This document shows positions 25,402 through 33,536 of a DNA stretch of 64,000 nucleotides, in pieces; positions within the stretch are counted from its first letter, which is position 1; every line of letters begins with the position of its first letter. The position numbers and the translations under genes were made by a program. Source of the stretch: Ruaniaceae bacterium KH17. GTDB lineage: Bacteria > Actinomycetota > Actinomycetes > Actinomycetales > Actinomycetaceae. The stretch lies in contig FZQV01000001.1 of the NCBI GenBank assembly GCA_900199505.1, positions 1 through 64,000 on the forward strand, read 5' to 3'. The notes under the pieces are model-generated. The model made no database searches, was not told the DNA's origin, and worked only from the letters and a program-made list of their open reading frames with translations.

Positions 25402-26237
25402 TTGATGACCTCCAGATGCCCCTGGGCGGCCAGGGATTCGTACACGTCCGGCTCGGTGAGGTTTTCACCAAGCCGATTCAGTTTGCCAGATCCGTGGTAA
25501 TCCGACGAACCCGTGACGGGCACCCCCCAGCGCGCGGCGAGTTCGCGCACCTTTGCCCGGGTGGCGGCATCGTGATCGCGGTGGTCCGCCTCGAAGGCGG
25601 CAAGGCCCGCCTCGACCAGCTCGGCCATGGTCCCTTCGCCGATCACGCGCCCGCGCGCTGAGGCCAACGGGTGCGCGAGCACCGGCACCCCACCGGCGGC
25701 GCGGATCGCGCGCACGGCCTGCGCGGAATCGGGGACGTCGATCGGCACGTAGTACGGACCGGAGGCGTGCAGGATCGAGGCGAACGCTTCGTCGCGGCTC
25801 GGCACACTCCCTACGGCCACCAGCGCGTCTGCCATATGAGGCCGCCCGACGGCGTTCGCCGCCTGGGCCTGGGCCAGCACCGCTTCCCACGTGATCGGGA
25901 AGTCCCGGGAGAGGCCTTCGATCATGCGCCGCGCCCGCACTTCCCGCGCCGAGCGCGAGGAGGCCAGCAGCGTCGCGAGGTCGGCGTCGTCGGGATCGTG
26001 GAGGTAGGAAAGGATGTGCACGCTCATTCCCTCTGCACGAGTGGAGACCTCGGCCCCGCGCACCAGCGCCACACCGCTCCCCCGCGCGGCGTTGGCGGCC
26101 TCGGCCCAGCCGGCCGTGGTGTCGTGATCCGTGAGCGCAATGACATCGAGGCCCGCCGCGCGGGCATTGCCGATCAGCTCGGCGGGCGTATCGGTGCCAT
26201 CCGAGTACCGGGTGTGGGTGTGGAGGTCGATGCGCAC
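25398..26237 (-). CDS. PHP-domain phosphoesterase (TrpH/RNase AM-like)
   Basis: This is a 279-aa metal-dependent phosphoesterase of the PHP family. Metal-binding motifs are in order: IDLHTHTRYSDGT, ALTDHDT, a Glu in RGAEVST, HPLA, and SSDYHG near the C-terminus. Family members similar to YciV/TrpH hydrolyse 3',5'-nucleotide bisphosphates or 5' ends of RNA. GTG at 26237 starts exactly at the first beta strand. TACCCT stands 6 nt upstream, suggesting a leaderless mRNA. It is coupled to marC downstream. Confidence 0.88.
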   Translation of the reverse strand: MRIDLHTHTRYSDGTDTPAELIGNARAAGLDVIALTDHDTTAGWAEAANAARGSGVALVRGAEVSTRAEGMSVHILSYLHDPDDADLATLLASSRSAREVRARRMIEGLSRDFPITWEAVLAQAQAANAVGRPHMADALVAVGSVPSRDEAFASILHASGPYYVPIDVPDSAQAVRAIRAAGGVPVLAHPLASARGRVIGEGTMAELVEAGLAAFEADHRDHDAATRAKVRELAARWGVPVTGSSDYHGSGKLNRLGENLTEPDVYESLAAQGHLEVIK

Positions 26238-26243
26238 ACTCCC

Positions 26244-26249
26244 AGGGTA
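26244..26249 (-). promoter_or_regulatory. Candidate leaderless -10 of the PHP gene
   Basis: TACCCT on the minus strand, 6 nt before the GTG at 26237. Confidence 0.5.
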
Positions 26250-26461
26250 TCGGGCGCAATCCACCCGGCCGACCACGAGCGGGTAGCCCCATCCCTTCAC
26301 GCTTGTGCTGTAGGTGCATGGTGTGAGCGCTCCCGCCGCGGCGAATCGTGAACCCAAAGCACAAGTTTGGCCACGGCGCATGACGGCGCGGGCGATCTCG
26401 GCGGTGGCGCTGGGGCCGGCGGCGTGACGTGCGTCACGGGTGCAACCCGGGACCATTGCCC

Positions 26462-26467
26462 TATTGT
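26462..26467 (+). promoter_or_regulatory. Candidate leaderless -10 of the MFS transporter
   Basis: TATTGT lies exactly 6 nt before the ATG at 26474; no Shine-Dalgarno sequence is present. Confidence 0.55.
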
Positions 26468-26473
26468 GTACCT

Positions 26474-27802
26474 ATGACACATAACGTGGCGACCGAAGCC
26501 CTCACACGACCGGAACGTCTCGACCGGCTCCCGTGGACGCGCAAGCACTCGAAGCTGCTCGGCGGTTCCGGCATCGGCTGGGCGCTCGACGCGATGGACG
26601 TGGGCCTGATCTCGTTCATCCTTGCGGCACTCATCGCCGAATGGAACATCACGCAGGGCCAAGCTTCGGTACTCGGCTCGATCGGCTTCGTCGGAATGGC
26701 CGTGGGAGCCTCCCTCGGTGGCCTGATCGCGGACCGGATCGGCCGCCGCAACGTCTTCGCACTCACGCTCGTGGTCTACGGCCTCGCCACTGGCGCATCC
26801 GCGCTGGCGGGCGGCCTCGCGGTACTGATCGTGCTGCGTTTCTTCGTGGGCCTCGGCCTCGGCGCCGAACTCCCGGTGGCATCCACACTCGTCTCCGAGT
26901 ATGCGCCGGCACGAATCCGCGGCCGCGTCGTGGTCATCCTCGAGGCGTTCTGGGCGGTGGGCTGGCTCGCCGCCGCGCTCATCGGCTACTTCATCGTGCC
27001 GTTGGAGAACGGCTGGCGTTGGGCACTCGCCCTCGGCGCGATCCCCGCGATTTACGCGATCGTGGTGCGTTACGGCCTGCCCGAATCGGTGCGCTTCCTC
27101 GAGAGCCGCGGCCGTCATGAGGAAGCAGAGGCCGCCGTACGCCAGTTCGAGGAGGCCGCTGGAGTCGAAGCGGTTGTCTCGCCCCCGATCGAGGTGGCAC
27201 CGAAGCCGAACTGGCGCGTGCTGTGGACCCCGAAGTTCCGGAAGTGGACGATCGCCCTCTCACTGACCTGGATCGGCGTGAACTTCGCGTACTACGGCGC
27301 CTTCATTTGGCTGCCCGGTCTGCTCTATGCGGCCGGCCACGATCTCGTGCGGTCGTTTGGCTACACCCTCATCATCACGCTCGCCCAGCTCCCGGGCTAC
27401 GCCACCGCCGCCGTGCTGATCGAGAAGTGGGGCCGCCGCCCCACCCTCGCCACGTTCTTGGCCGGGTCCGCACTCTCCGCGATCGGCATGGGCTTTGCAC
27501 CGAGCACCGGATGGATCATCTTCGCCGGCTGCATGCTCTCCTTCTTCAACCTCGGCGCATGGGGCGCACTGTACGCGATCACGCCCGAGGTATTCCCCAC
27601 ATGGCTGCGCACCACCGGCTCCGGCACGGCAACCGCGTTCGGCCGCGTGGCCGCGATGATCGCGCCGCTCACGGTGCCGGTGCTGAACACTGTTGGCGGC
27701 TGGCCGTTGGTCTTCGGTGTCCTCGCCGCCGCGTTCGTGCTCGCGATGGTCTCCACGTTCTTCCTGCCCGAGCGCACCGGCGAGGTCCTCCAGGAGCAGT
27801 AG
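26474..27802 (+). CDS. MFS transporter of the metabolite:H+ symporter type
   Basis: This is a 442-aa, 12-helix transporter. It begins MTHNVATEALTRPERLDRLP, then GSGIGWALDAMDVGLISFIL with the Asp pair typical of aromatic-acid or sugar symporters. The loop 2-3 signature is GGLIADRIGRRNVF, and YAPARIRGRVV lies in the loop 4-5 region. ATG at 26474 is preferred over an upstream frame because a strong -10-like element lies 6 nt ahead. It stands alone, divergent from the PHP gene. The substrate is not predictable; niacin, aromatic acids or dicarboxylates are options. Confidence 0.88.
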   Translation: MTHNVATEALTRPERLDRLPWTRKHSKLLGGSGIGWALDAMDVGLISFILAALIAEWNITQGQASVLGSIGFVGMAVGASLGGLIADRIGRRNVFALTLVVYGLATGASALAGGLAVLIVLRFFVGLGLGAELPVASTLVSEYAPARIRGRVVVILEAFWAVGWLAAALIGYFIVPLENGWRWALALGAIPAIYAIVVRYGLPESVRFLESRGRHEEAEAAVRQFEEAAGVEAVVSPPIEVAPKPNWRVLWTPKFRKWTIALSLTWIGVNFAYYGAFIWLPGLLYAAGHDLVRSFGYTLIITLAQLPGYATAAVLIEKWGRRPTLATFLAGSALSAIGMGFAPSTGWIIFAGCMLSFFNLGAWGALYAITPEVFPTWLRTTGSGTATAFGRVAAMIAPLTVPVLNTVGGWPLVFGVLAAAFVLAMVSTFFLPERTGEVLQEQ

Positions 27803-27850
27803 CCGCTTCGCACCAGTAGCCCCTCGGGCACTCTGCTCGCCTATGGGAGG

Positions 27851-27889
27851 GCTGTGTCGTGCCAGTGCACCACAGTGTCACGACATAGC
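27851..27889 (+). terminator. Hairpin after the MFS gene
   Basis: GCTGTGTCGTG (27851-27861) pairs with CACGACATAGC (27879-27889), 11 pairs including one G-U. It lies about 50 nt after the transporter stop. It has no T-run, so termination efficiency is uncertain. A second, looser stem (GAGTGCG with CGCACTC) follows up to about 27958. Confidence 0.45.
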
Positions 27890-27969
27890 TCTCGAATGAG
27901 TGCGGCTCGGGCGGATGCGCGTGGGTCGTGATGCCGACGCACGATTTCGAGCGCACTCGGCGGAAAGAG

Positions 27970-27975
27970 TAACGT
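27970..27975 (+). promoter_or_regulatory. Candidate leaderless -10 of pepP
   Basis: TAACGT, 7 nt before the ATG at 27983, without a ribosome-binding site. Confidence 0.5.
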
Positions 27976-27982
27976 CATACAC

Positions 27983-29479
27983 ATGACGGACAAGCAACCT
28001 CTAGAAGATCGCGTCAACAATCGTTCACAGCGCCCCGAGAGCGCGGCCTTCCGTGAGTTCATCGCGGCGAATTGGGCCGAGCCCGACGGCGCTCTCCCGC
28101 CCCAGATGGAGGCGGCACCTTACGCAGCAACCCGCCGAGAGGTGCTCTCCACACGGTTCCCGGGCGAGCGACTGGTGATCCCCGCGGGCGAGCTCGTGGT
28201 CCGCTCGAATGACACCGATTACCGGTTCCGCCCGCACAGCGCCTTCGCGCACCTCACGGGCCTCGGCACTGATGAGGAGCCGGATGCGGTGCTCGTTCTT
28301 GAGCCCACCGAGACCGGCCACGATGCCACGCTGTACTTCCGCCCCGCTGCGGCCAAGGACACCGAGGAGTTCTTCGCGGACTCCCGCTACGGCGAACTCT
28401 GGGTGGGAGTCCGCCCCACGCTCGAGGAGATGAGCGCCCGCACCGGCCTGCCCACGGCGCACAGCGACGAGCTCGCGGACGCCATTTCGAAGGACGCCGG
28501 CCAGGTCCAGATCAGGCTCGCATCCCAGGCCGACTCAGCGGTCACGGCCCTCGTTCAGAAGGCCCGCTCGGAGGTGGGCGCCCACGCAGAGGGCGTGGAT
28601 GCGCCGTTCGCCGAGGCTCTCTCCGAGCTCCGACTCGTCAAGGACGAGTGGGAGATTCGGCAGATGCGCGACGCGGTCAACGCAACCCACAGAGGTTTCG
28701 ACGCATTGATCCGCCAGATTCCCCGATCCACCGAGCACTGGCGCGGCGAGCGCGTCCTTGAGGGCGCGTTCGAGGCGAACGCCCGAGAGGACGGCAACGG
28801 CCTCGGCTACGACACGATCGCCGCCGCGGGGAACCATGCGAACACGCTGCACTGGATCCGCAACGACGGCCAGGTCCGGCCCGGCGAGCTCGTGCTCGTG
28901 GACGCGGGCGTGGAAGTCGATTCGCTCTACACCGCGGACATCACCCGCACGATCCCCGTGGACGGCACGTTCACGGATGCGCAGAAGAAGGTCTACCAGG
29001 CCGTGCTCGACGCCTGCGAGGCCTGCCTCGCGAAGGCCGCGGAGATCGGTCCCGACGGCGAGCGCGTCCACTTCCGCGAGATCCACGCCGCCGCAATGGA
29101 GGTCCTCGCACACCGCCTCGACGAGTGGGGCCTGCTGCCCGTCTCGGCGGAGGAGTCACTGAAGCCGGAGGGCCAGTACCACCGCCGCTGGATGGTGCAC
29201 GGCACCTCCCACCACCTCGGTCTCGACGTGCACGATTGCGCCCAGGCGCGCCGCGAGATGTATCTCGACGCAAAGCTGGAGCCCGGCATGTGCTTCACGA
29301 TCGAGCCGGCGCTGTACTTCCGCGAGGACGATCTTGCCGTGCCAGAGGAGCTACGCGGCATTGGCGTACGCATCGAGGATGACATCCTCGTAACCGAGAG
29401 CGGCGTGGAGCGGCTCAGCGAGGATATCCCCCGCACGATCCCCGCGGTCGAGGCCTGGGTCCAGGGATTGCTTCAGTAA
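27983..29479 (+). CDS. pepP: Xaa-Pro aminopeptidase (M24B)
   Basis: This cytoplasmic metallopeptidase removes the N-terminal residue ahead of proline. It has 498 aa with an N-terminal creatinase-like domain (about 40-210) and a C-terminal pita-bread domain. Metal-binding and catalytic stretches are visible: VLVDAGVEVDSLYTADITRT (two Asp ligands), HGTSHHLGLDVHD, MCFTIEPALYF and IGVRIEDDILV. The full-length protein has every ligand motif. It ends at a convergent intergenic region that contains repeat A2. Confidence 0.92.
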   Translation: MTDKQPLEDRVNNRSQRPESAAFREFIAANWAEPDGALPPQMEAAPYAATRREVLSTRFPGERLVIPAGELVVRSNDTDYRFRPHSAFAHLTGLGTDEEPDAVLVLEPTETGHDATLYFRPAAAKDTEEFFADSRYGELWVGVRPTLEEMSARTGLPTAHSDELADAISKDAGQVQIRLASQADSAVTALVQKARSEVGAHAEGVDAPFAEALSELRLVKDEWEIRQMRDAVNATHRGFDALIRQIPRSTEHWRGERVLEGAFEANAREDGNGLGYDTIAAAGNHANTLHWIRNDGQVRPGELVLVDAGVEVDSLYTADITRTIPVDGTFTDAQKKVYQAVLDACEACLAKAAEIGPDGERVHFREIHAAAMEVLAHRLDEWGLLPVSAEESLKPEGQYHRRWMVHGTSHHLGLDVHDCAQARREMYLDAKLEPGMCFTIEPALYFREDDLAVPEELRGIGVRIEDDILVTESGVERLSEDIPRTIPAVEAWVQGLLQ

Positions 29480-29482
29480 CTC

Positions 29483-29589
29483 GTCATTCTGCGGCCACGA
29501 AGGGGATCGCAGAATCCAGATCGCACGGCAGGTCGCACGTACGTTCCTGGATCCTGCGATTCCGGGCTACGCCCTCCACGCAGGATGAC
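29483..29589. repeat. Dispersed repeat family A, copy 2
   Basis: This 107-bp element begins 3 nt after the pepP stop in a convergent gap. The ends are GTCATTCTGCG and CGCAGGATGAC, inverted complements with one mismatch. Inside, GATCGCAGAATCC and GGATCCTGCGATTCC form a second nested inverted pair. Confidence 0.75.
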
Positions 29590-29631
29590 ATTGAAGTACT
29601 GGGATCCCGCGCGCTTTCGTTCTGTCAGTTC

Positions 29632-30183
29632 CTAGGCCTCGGGCCCGGCCACGCGCTCGCCGTACGCCGGCGGCACGGAGAGGTCCACCGGCGCGGCAAC
29701 CGGAGCGAGCATGCCCTGTTCGGTCAGCAAGCGGCGGCACTCGGCTACAGACTCGCGGGCGCAGAGGATCGCGAAACTCGTGGGCGCCACGGTGGTCACC
29801 GAGGTGAAGTCGCGCTCGCCTCGTTGCATGAAGTACGGAATCGCGCCGAAGGCCGCGCCCCAGATGGCGCCCATGATGGCGCCCCACAGGATCGCGCCGG
29901 GCCCCATGCCAATGATCAGGAAGAGCAAGCCGATCATCACACCGAACCACGCGCCGCTCAGCGCGCCACCACCGATCGCCTTGCCGGCGGTGAGCCGGCC
30001 CGTGACGTTCTCGATGAGCCGCAGATCGCGCCCCACGATCTGCACGTTCTCGACCGGGAACTGGGCGTCGGCCAGAGCGTCGACCGCCTTCTGCGCTGCC
30101 GCATAGTCGGAAAAGACAATGACCTCGTCGCCAACCGGACCTGCGAACTTGCCTGCGGACTGGACTCCCTGTGTTACATTCAT
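29632..30183 (-). CDS. General-stress-17M-like membrane-associated protein
   Basis: This is a 183-aa protein from ATG at 30183 (MNVTQGVQSAGKFAG). The N-terminal part (VIVFSDYAAAQKAVDALADAQ, then NVQIVGRDLRLIENV) resembles the general stress protein 17M domain. A Gly/Ala-rich hydrophobic hairpin follows (about residues 80-120, IGGGALSGAWFGVMIGLLF and beyond), then a ferredoxin-like second half. Similar proteins occur widely in actinobacteria; their function is unknown. CATAAT stands 6 nt upstream of the ATG, so leaderless start is likely. Confidence 0.82.
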   Translation of the reverse strand: MNVTQGVQSAGKFAGPVGDEVIVFSDYAAAQKAVDALADAQFPVENVQIVGRDLRLIENVTGRLTAGKAIGGGALSGAWFGVMIGLLFLIIGMGPGAILWGAIMGAIWGAAFGAIPYFMQRGERDFTSVTTVAPTSFAILCARESVAECRRLLTEQGMLAPVAAPVDLSVPPAYGERVAGPEA

Positions 30184-30189
30184 GGCTCG

Positions 30190-30195
30190 ATTATG
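30190..30195 (-). promoter_or_regulatory. Candidate leaderless -10 of the stress-protein gene
   Basis: CATAAT on the minus strand, 6 nt before the ATG at 30183. It is the closest match to TATAAT among these elements. Confidence 0.55.
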
Positions 30196-30286
30196 CACCC
30201 CAAACCTGAATACCTCCTGGAAACCTGCTGAATGGGACGTCACTGTGCTCGCGCCGGTCTGCGTGTGCTTCCCCCACGCAACCAAC

Positions 30287-30292
30287 TAGGCT
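30287..30292 (+). promoter_or_regulatory. Candidate leaderless -10 of the MgtE-like gene
   Basis: TAGGCT, 7 nt before the GTG at 30300. With the element at 30190 it makes a compact divergent promoter of about 100 nt. Confidence 0.5.
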
Positions 30293-30299
30293 TAGGCGC

Positions 30300-31583
30300 G
30301 TGAGCATTTCCACCCGCATCTCGAGCCCCTCGCGCGTCTTCGTGGCGCGCCTGGCGGGCACGAAGGTCTTCGACCCCCTCGGCGACGAGGTGGGCCGCGT
30401 CCGTGACGTTGTGGTGCTCATCCGCCTCAAGGGTGAGCCGCGCGCCGTCGGCCTGGTTGTCGAGGTCCCCGGGCGACGGCGCGTGTTCCTCCCACTCACC
30501 CGCGTCACCGGAATCGATCACGGCACGGTCATCACCACAGGCCTGGTGAACATCCGCCGCTTCGAGCAACGCTCCACCGAGACCATCGTGATGGGTGAGC
30601 TCCTCGATCGGATCGTGAGCATGAAGGACGGCTCGGGCGAGGTCATCATCCATGACGTGGCGATCGAGCAGCAGCGCAACCTCGATTGGCACGTGACCAA
30701 GCTGTTCGTGCGCCGCCGGGAGAACTCTGGGCTCTTCCGCCGCGGGGAGTCGTTCCTCGTCTCTCCCGACGACGTTCGCGGCCTCGCGTCCACCCCCGAT
30801 CAGCAGGGCGCCACCACATTCTTGGCGTCGATGGATGACATGAAGCCCGCGGACCTCGCCGAAATGCTCCGCACGCTCCCGGACGAGCGCGTGGTCCAGG
30901 TGGCGCAGGAACTCACCAACGAACGACTCGCGGACGTACTTCAGGAGTCCGTGGAGGAAGACCAGGTGGCGATCCTCTCGGCGCTCCCTACGGAGCGCGC
31001 GGCCAACGTCCTCGACGAGATGGAGCCGGATGACGCCGCCGACCTCGTCCAGGAACTCCCGGACCAGATGGCCAACGAACTCCTTGCGCTCATGGAGCCC
31101 GATGAGGCCGCCGATGTGCGCCGACTCCTCGAGTACGGCGAGCAGACCGCCGGTGGTCTGATGACCACCGAGCCGCTGATTCTCGGGCCGGAGGACACCG
31201 TGGCGATGGCGCTCGCGCACGCCCGCAGGAGCGCCGTGAGCCCCGCGATCGCCACCGTGATCTTCGTGACCCGCCCACCGCACGAAACCCCGACGGGTCG
31301 CCTGGTCGGCGTGCTGCACCTGCAGCAGGCAATGCGCGAACCCCCGCACGCCCTGATCGGGAACTTCCTGGACAAGGACATCGAGGGTGTGGCCCCGCAC
31401 GATCACTTCTCCAAGGCGGCCCGCCTCATGGCCACATACAACTCCACGATCGTGCCCGTGCTCGATGAACAGCGCCGGCTCCTCGGCGCCGTTTCGGTTG
31501 ACGACGTACTCGATGAGATGCTGCCGGACAACTGGCGCGAGAGTGACGCGACCGAGCTTGATGAGAGGAGTGCCAATGGCTGA
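30300..31583 (+). CDS. Soluble MgtE-like protein (PRC barrel, MgtE-N, CBS pair)
   Basis: This 427-aa protein has an N-terminal PRC-barrel-like part (VFDPLGDEVGRVRDVVVLIR), an MgtE N-terminal superhelix (about residues 175-280, with repeated phrases such as MKPADLAEMLRTLPDERVVQ) and two CBS domains (about 285-410). The five-helix Mg2+ channel of true MgtE is absent, so it cannot transport by itself. It may sense Mg2+ or adenine nucleotides (inference from the domains). The GTG start is leaderless-like. It overlaps the DUF1003 gene by 8 nt; the order MgtE-like, DUF1003, mrp, tatB is conserved in actinobacteria. Confidence 0.88.
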   Translation: MSISTRISSPSRVFVARLAGTKVFDPLGDEVGRVRDVVVLIRLKGEPRAVGLVVEVPGRRRVFLPLTRVTGIDHGTVITTGLVNIRRFEQRSTETIVMGELLDRIVSMKDGSGEVIIHDVAIEQQRNLDWHVTKLFVRRRENSGLFRRGESFLVSPDDVRGLASTPDQQGATTFLASMDDMKPADLAEMLRTLPDERVVQVAQELTNERLADVLQESVEEDQVAILSALPTERAANVLDEMEPDDAADLVQELPDQMANELLALMEPDEAADVRRLLEYGEQTAGGLMTTEPLILGPEDTVAMALAHARRSAVSPAIATVIFVTRPPHETPTGRLVGVLHLQQAMREPPHALIGNFLDKDIEGVAPHDHFSKAARLMATYNSTIVPVLDEQRRLLGAVSVDDVLDEMLPDNWRESDATELDERSANG

Positions 31584-32082
31584 CGAGCGCCTCGACACCC
31601 CCCGCGGCGGACGCCGCCGCATCCTCCCCCGCTTCAACCTCCAGTCCGAAGGAGTCGGAAAGGTCTCCGAAGGAATCGCTCGATTCACCGGCACACCTCA
31701 GTTCCTCGTGTGGCTGACGATCTTCGTGGTCGCCTGGCTGCTGTGGAACTCGTTCGCACCGGAGAACCTGCGCTTCGACTCGGCCGCGCTCGGTTTCACC
31801 GCCCTCACGCTCATGCTCTCGTTGCAGGCCTCCTATTCCGCCCCGCTGATCCTGCTCGCGCAGAACCGGCAAGACGATCGCGATCGTGTGAGCGCCGAGC
31901 AAGATCGCCAGCGCGCCGAACGCAACCTGGCCGATACCGAGTATCTCGCCCGCGAGATCGCGGCGCTGCGCATAGCCGTCGGAGATCTGGCCACCCGCGA
32001 TTACGTGCGCGCGGAGCTGAGGTCACTTCTGGAGGAACTCCAGGCCGAGCCCGAGTCCGAGGACGAGCCCGAGGGTCGGTAG
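31576..32082 (+). CDS. DUF1003 membrane protein
   Basis: This is a 168-aa protein with two predicted helices (FLVWLTIFVVAWLLWNSFAP and LGFTALTLMLSLQASYSAPLILL). The latter carries the LQASYSAPLIL-type motif of DUF1003. A charged coiled-coil region (DRVSAEQDRQRAERNLADTE) and an acidic tail follow. ATG at 31576 overlaps the preceding gene. The function is unknown; the constant pairing with the MgtE-like protein suggests a joint membrane-linked role. Confidence 0.88.
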   Translation: MADERLDTPRGGRRRILPRFNLQSEGVGKVSEGIARFTGTPQFLVWLTIFVVAWLLWNSFAPENLRFDSAALGFTALTLMLSLQASYSAPLILLAQNRQDDRDRVSAEQDRQRAERNLADTEYLAREIAALRIAVGDLATRDYVRAELRSLLEELQAEPESEDEPEGR

Positions 32083-32085
32083 AAT
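32080..32085 (+). promoter_or_regulatory. Candidate leaderless -10 of mrp
   Basis: TAGAAT, 6 nt before the mrp ATG. Its first three bases are also the stop codon of the DUF1003 gene. It would let mrp be transcribed separately from the upstream pair. Confidence 0.5.
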
Positions 32086-32091
32086 CAAGCC

Positions 32092-33210
32092 ATGCCCCTG
32101 ACCCTTGATGCAGTTCGCGCCGTCCTAGCGGAGGTAATCGATCCCGAGATCCGCCGCCCCATCACCGATCTGGACATGGTCCGTTCGGTCGATATCGAGG
32201 GCGGGGACGTCGTCGTCGGGATCGATCTGACCACTCAGGGGTGCCCGCTGCGCGATGTGATCACACGCGACGTGACCGAGAAGGTCTCCGGGCTTGAGGG
32301 CGTCTCGAACGTCCGCGTCGAGATGGGCGTGATGAACGACGAGCAGAAGGCGGCATTGCGCACCAAGCTCCGCGGTGGCACGCCCGAGCCGGTGATTCCG
32401 TTTGCCCAGCCGGGATCGCTCACGCGCGTCTATGCGATCACCTCGGGCAAGGGTGGCGTGGGGAAGTCCTCCGTCACCGCAAACCTCGCCGTGGCGCTGA
32501 AGAACCAGGGCCTCAAGGTGGGTGTGCTCGACGCCGACATCTACGGCTTCTCAATCCCGCGCATGCTGGGCGTGGAGAACCCGCCCACGAAACTCGATGA
32601 CATGATCATCCCGCCTGTCGCGGACGGCGTGAAGGTGATCTCGATCGGCATGTTCGCGGCCCCCGGCACGCCCGTGATCTGGCGCGGGCCGATGTTGCAC
32701 CGCGCGATGCAACAGTTCCTCGGGGACGTGTTCTGGGGCGATCTCGACGTGCTACTCCTCGACCTGCCGCCCGGCACCGGCGATATCGCGATCTCCGTGG
32801 CGCAACTCCTGCCGAACTCGGAGATCATCGTGGTGACCACGCCGCAGGTGGCCGCCGCCGAAGTCGCCCAGCGCGCGGGAATCATCTCCGCCCAAACTCG
32901 GCAGCACGTCGTCGGCGTGGTGGAGAACATGTCCTACCTCGAACTGCCGGATGGCTCGCGCCAAGAAATCTTCGGCACCGGTGGCGGCGAGGAGGTCTCG
33001 CATTCTCTTTCGGTGGAGCTCGGCTACGAGGTGCCGTTGCTCGCGCAGATTCCGATCGACATCGCGCTGCGCGAGGGTTCGGACAAGGGCCGTCCCGTTG
33101 TGGCCGACGGCGGCACTCCCGGAGCAGAGGCACTCACCAAGGTGGCTGAAGCTCTGGCGAGCCGTGCGCGCGGCCTTGCCGGGCGGCCCCTGGGGGTCAC
33201 ACCGAAGTAA
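32092..33210 (+). CDS. mrp: Mrp/ApbC-type iron-sulfur carrier ATPase
   Basis: This P-loop ATPase of 372 aa is thought to carry or insert Fe-S clusters. The N-terminal MIP18/DUF59 domain (residues about 5-85) precedes a deviant Walker A, GKGGVGKSSVTANLAVAL. DADIYGFSIPRMLG, LLLDLPPGTGDIAIS and ENMSYL are typical Mrp motifs. The usual CxxC of the C-terminal domain is not visible after ENMSYLELPDG, which some actinobacterial Mrp proteins also lack. Its stop overlaps the tatB start as TAATG. Confidence 0.93.
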   Translation: MPLTLDAVRAVLAEVIDPEIRRPITDLDMVRSVDIEGGDVVVGIDLTTQGCPLRDVITRDVTEKVSGLEGVSNVRVEMGVMNDEQKAALRTKLRGGTPEPVIPFAQPGSLTRVYAITSGKGGVGKSSVTANLAVALKNQGLKVGVLDADIYGFSIPRMLGVENPPTKLDDMIIPPVADGVKVISIGMFAAPGTPVIWRGPMLHRAMQQFLGDVFWGDLDVLLLDLPPGTGDIAISVAQLLPNSEIIVVTTPQVAAAEVAQRAGIISAQTRQHVVGVVENMSYLELPDGSRQEIFGTGGGEEVSHSLSVELGYEVPLLAQIPIDIALREGSDKGRPVVADGGTPGAEALTKVAEALASRARGLAGRPLGVTPK

Positions 33211-33536
33211 TGGGCGGCAGTGGGTTCCTGAACATCAACGGTGGTGAGTTTCTTCTTCTCCTCCTCATCGTGCTGATCGTGGTGGGTCCCGAACGTCTTC
33301 CCGAGGTCGCCAAGCAAGGCGCCATTTGGCTGAAGAAGGCCGTGCGTTACGTGCGCGACGCCAAGGACGCGCTTACCGACGAGTTCGGCGACGAGCTGGC
33401 CGATCTGAAGGACTTCGACCCGCGCCAGTATGATCCGCGCAAGATCGTGCGGGACGCGTGGAACGAGACGGCCGAGCCCACCCCGAAGAAGAAGGACCCG
33501 GCCGCCCCCACACCCTACGACGACGAAGCGACCTGA
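33210..33536 (+). CDS. tatB: Twin-arginine translocase subunit TatB
   Basis: This is a 108-aa single-helix protein: a membrane segment (EFLLLLLIVLIVVGPERLPE), an amphipathic helix (VAKQGAIWLKKAVRYVRDA) and an acidic soluble tail. The GPERLPE element after the helix is the TatB hallmark. The start is coupled to mrp by TAATG. Its TGA stop abuts the TGA of the convergent xylosidase, forming the palindrome TGATCA. Confidence 0.9.
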   Translation: MGGSGFLNINGGEFLLLLLIVLIVVGPERLPEVAKQGAIWLKKAVRYVRDAKDALTDEFGDELADLKDFDPRQYDPRKIVRDAWNETAEPTPKKKDPAAPTPYDDEAT

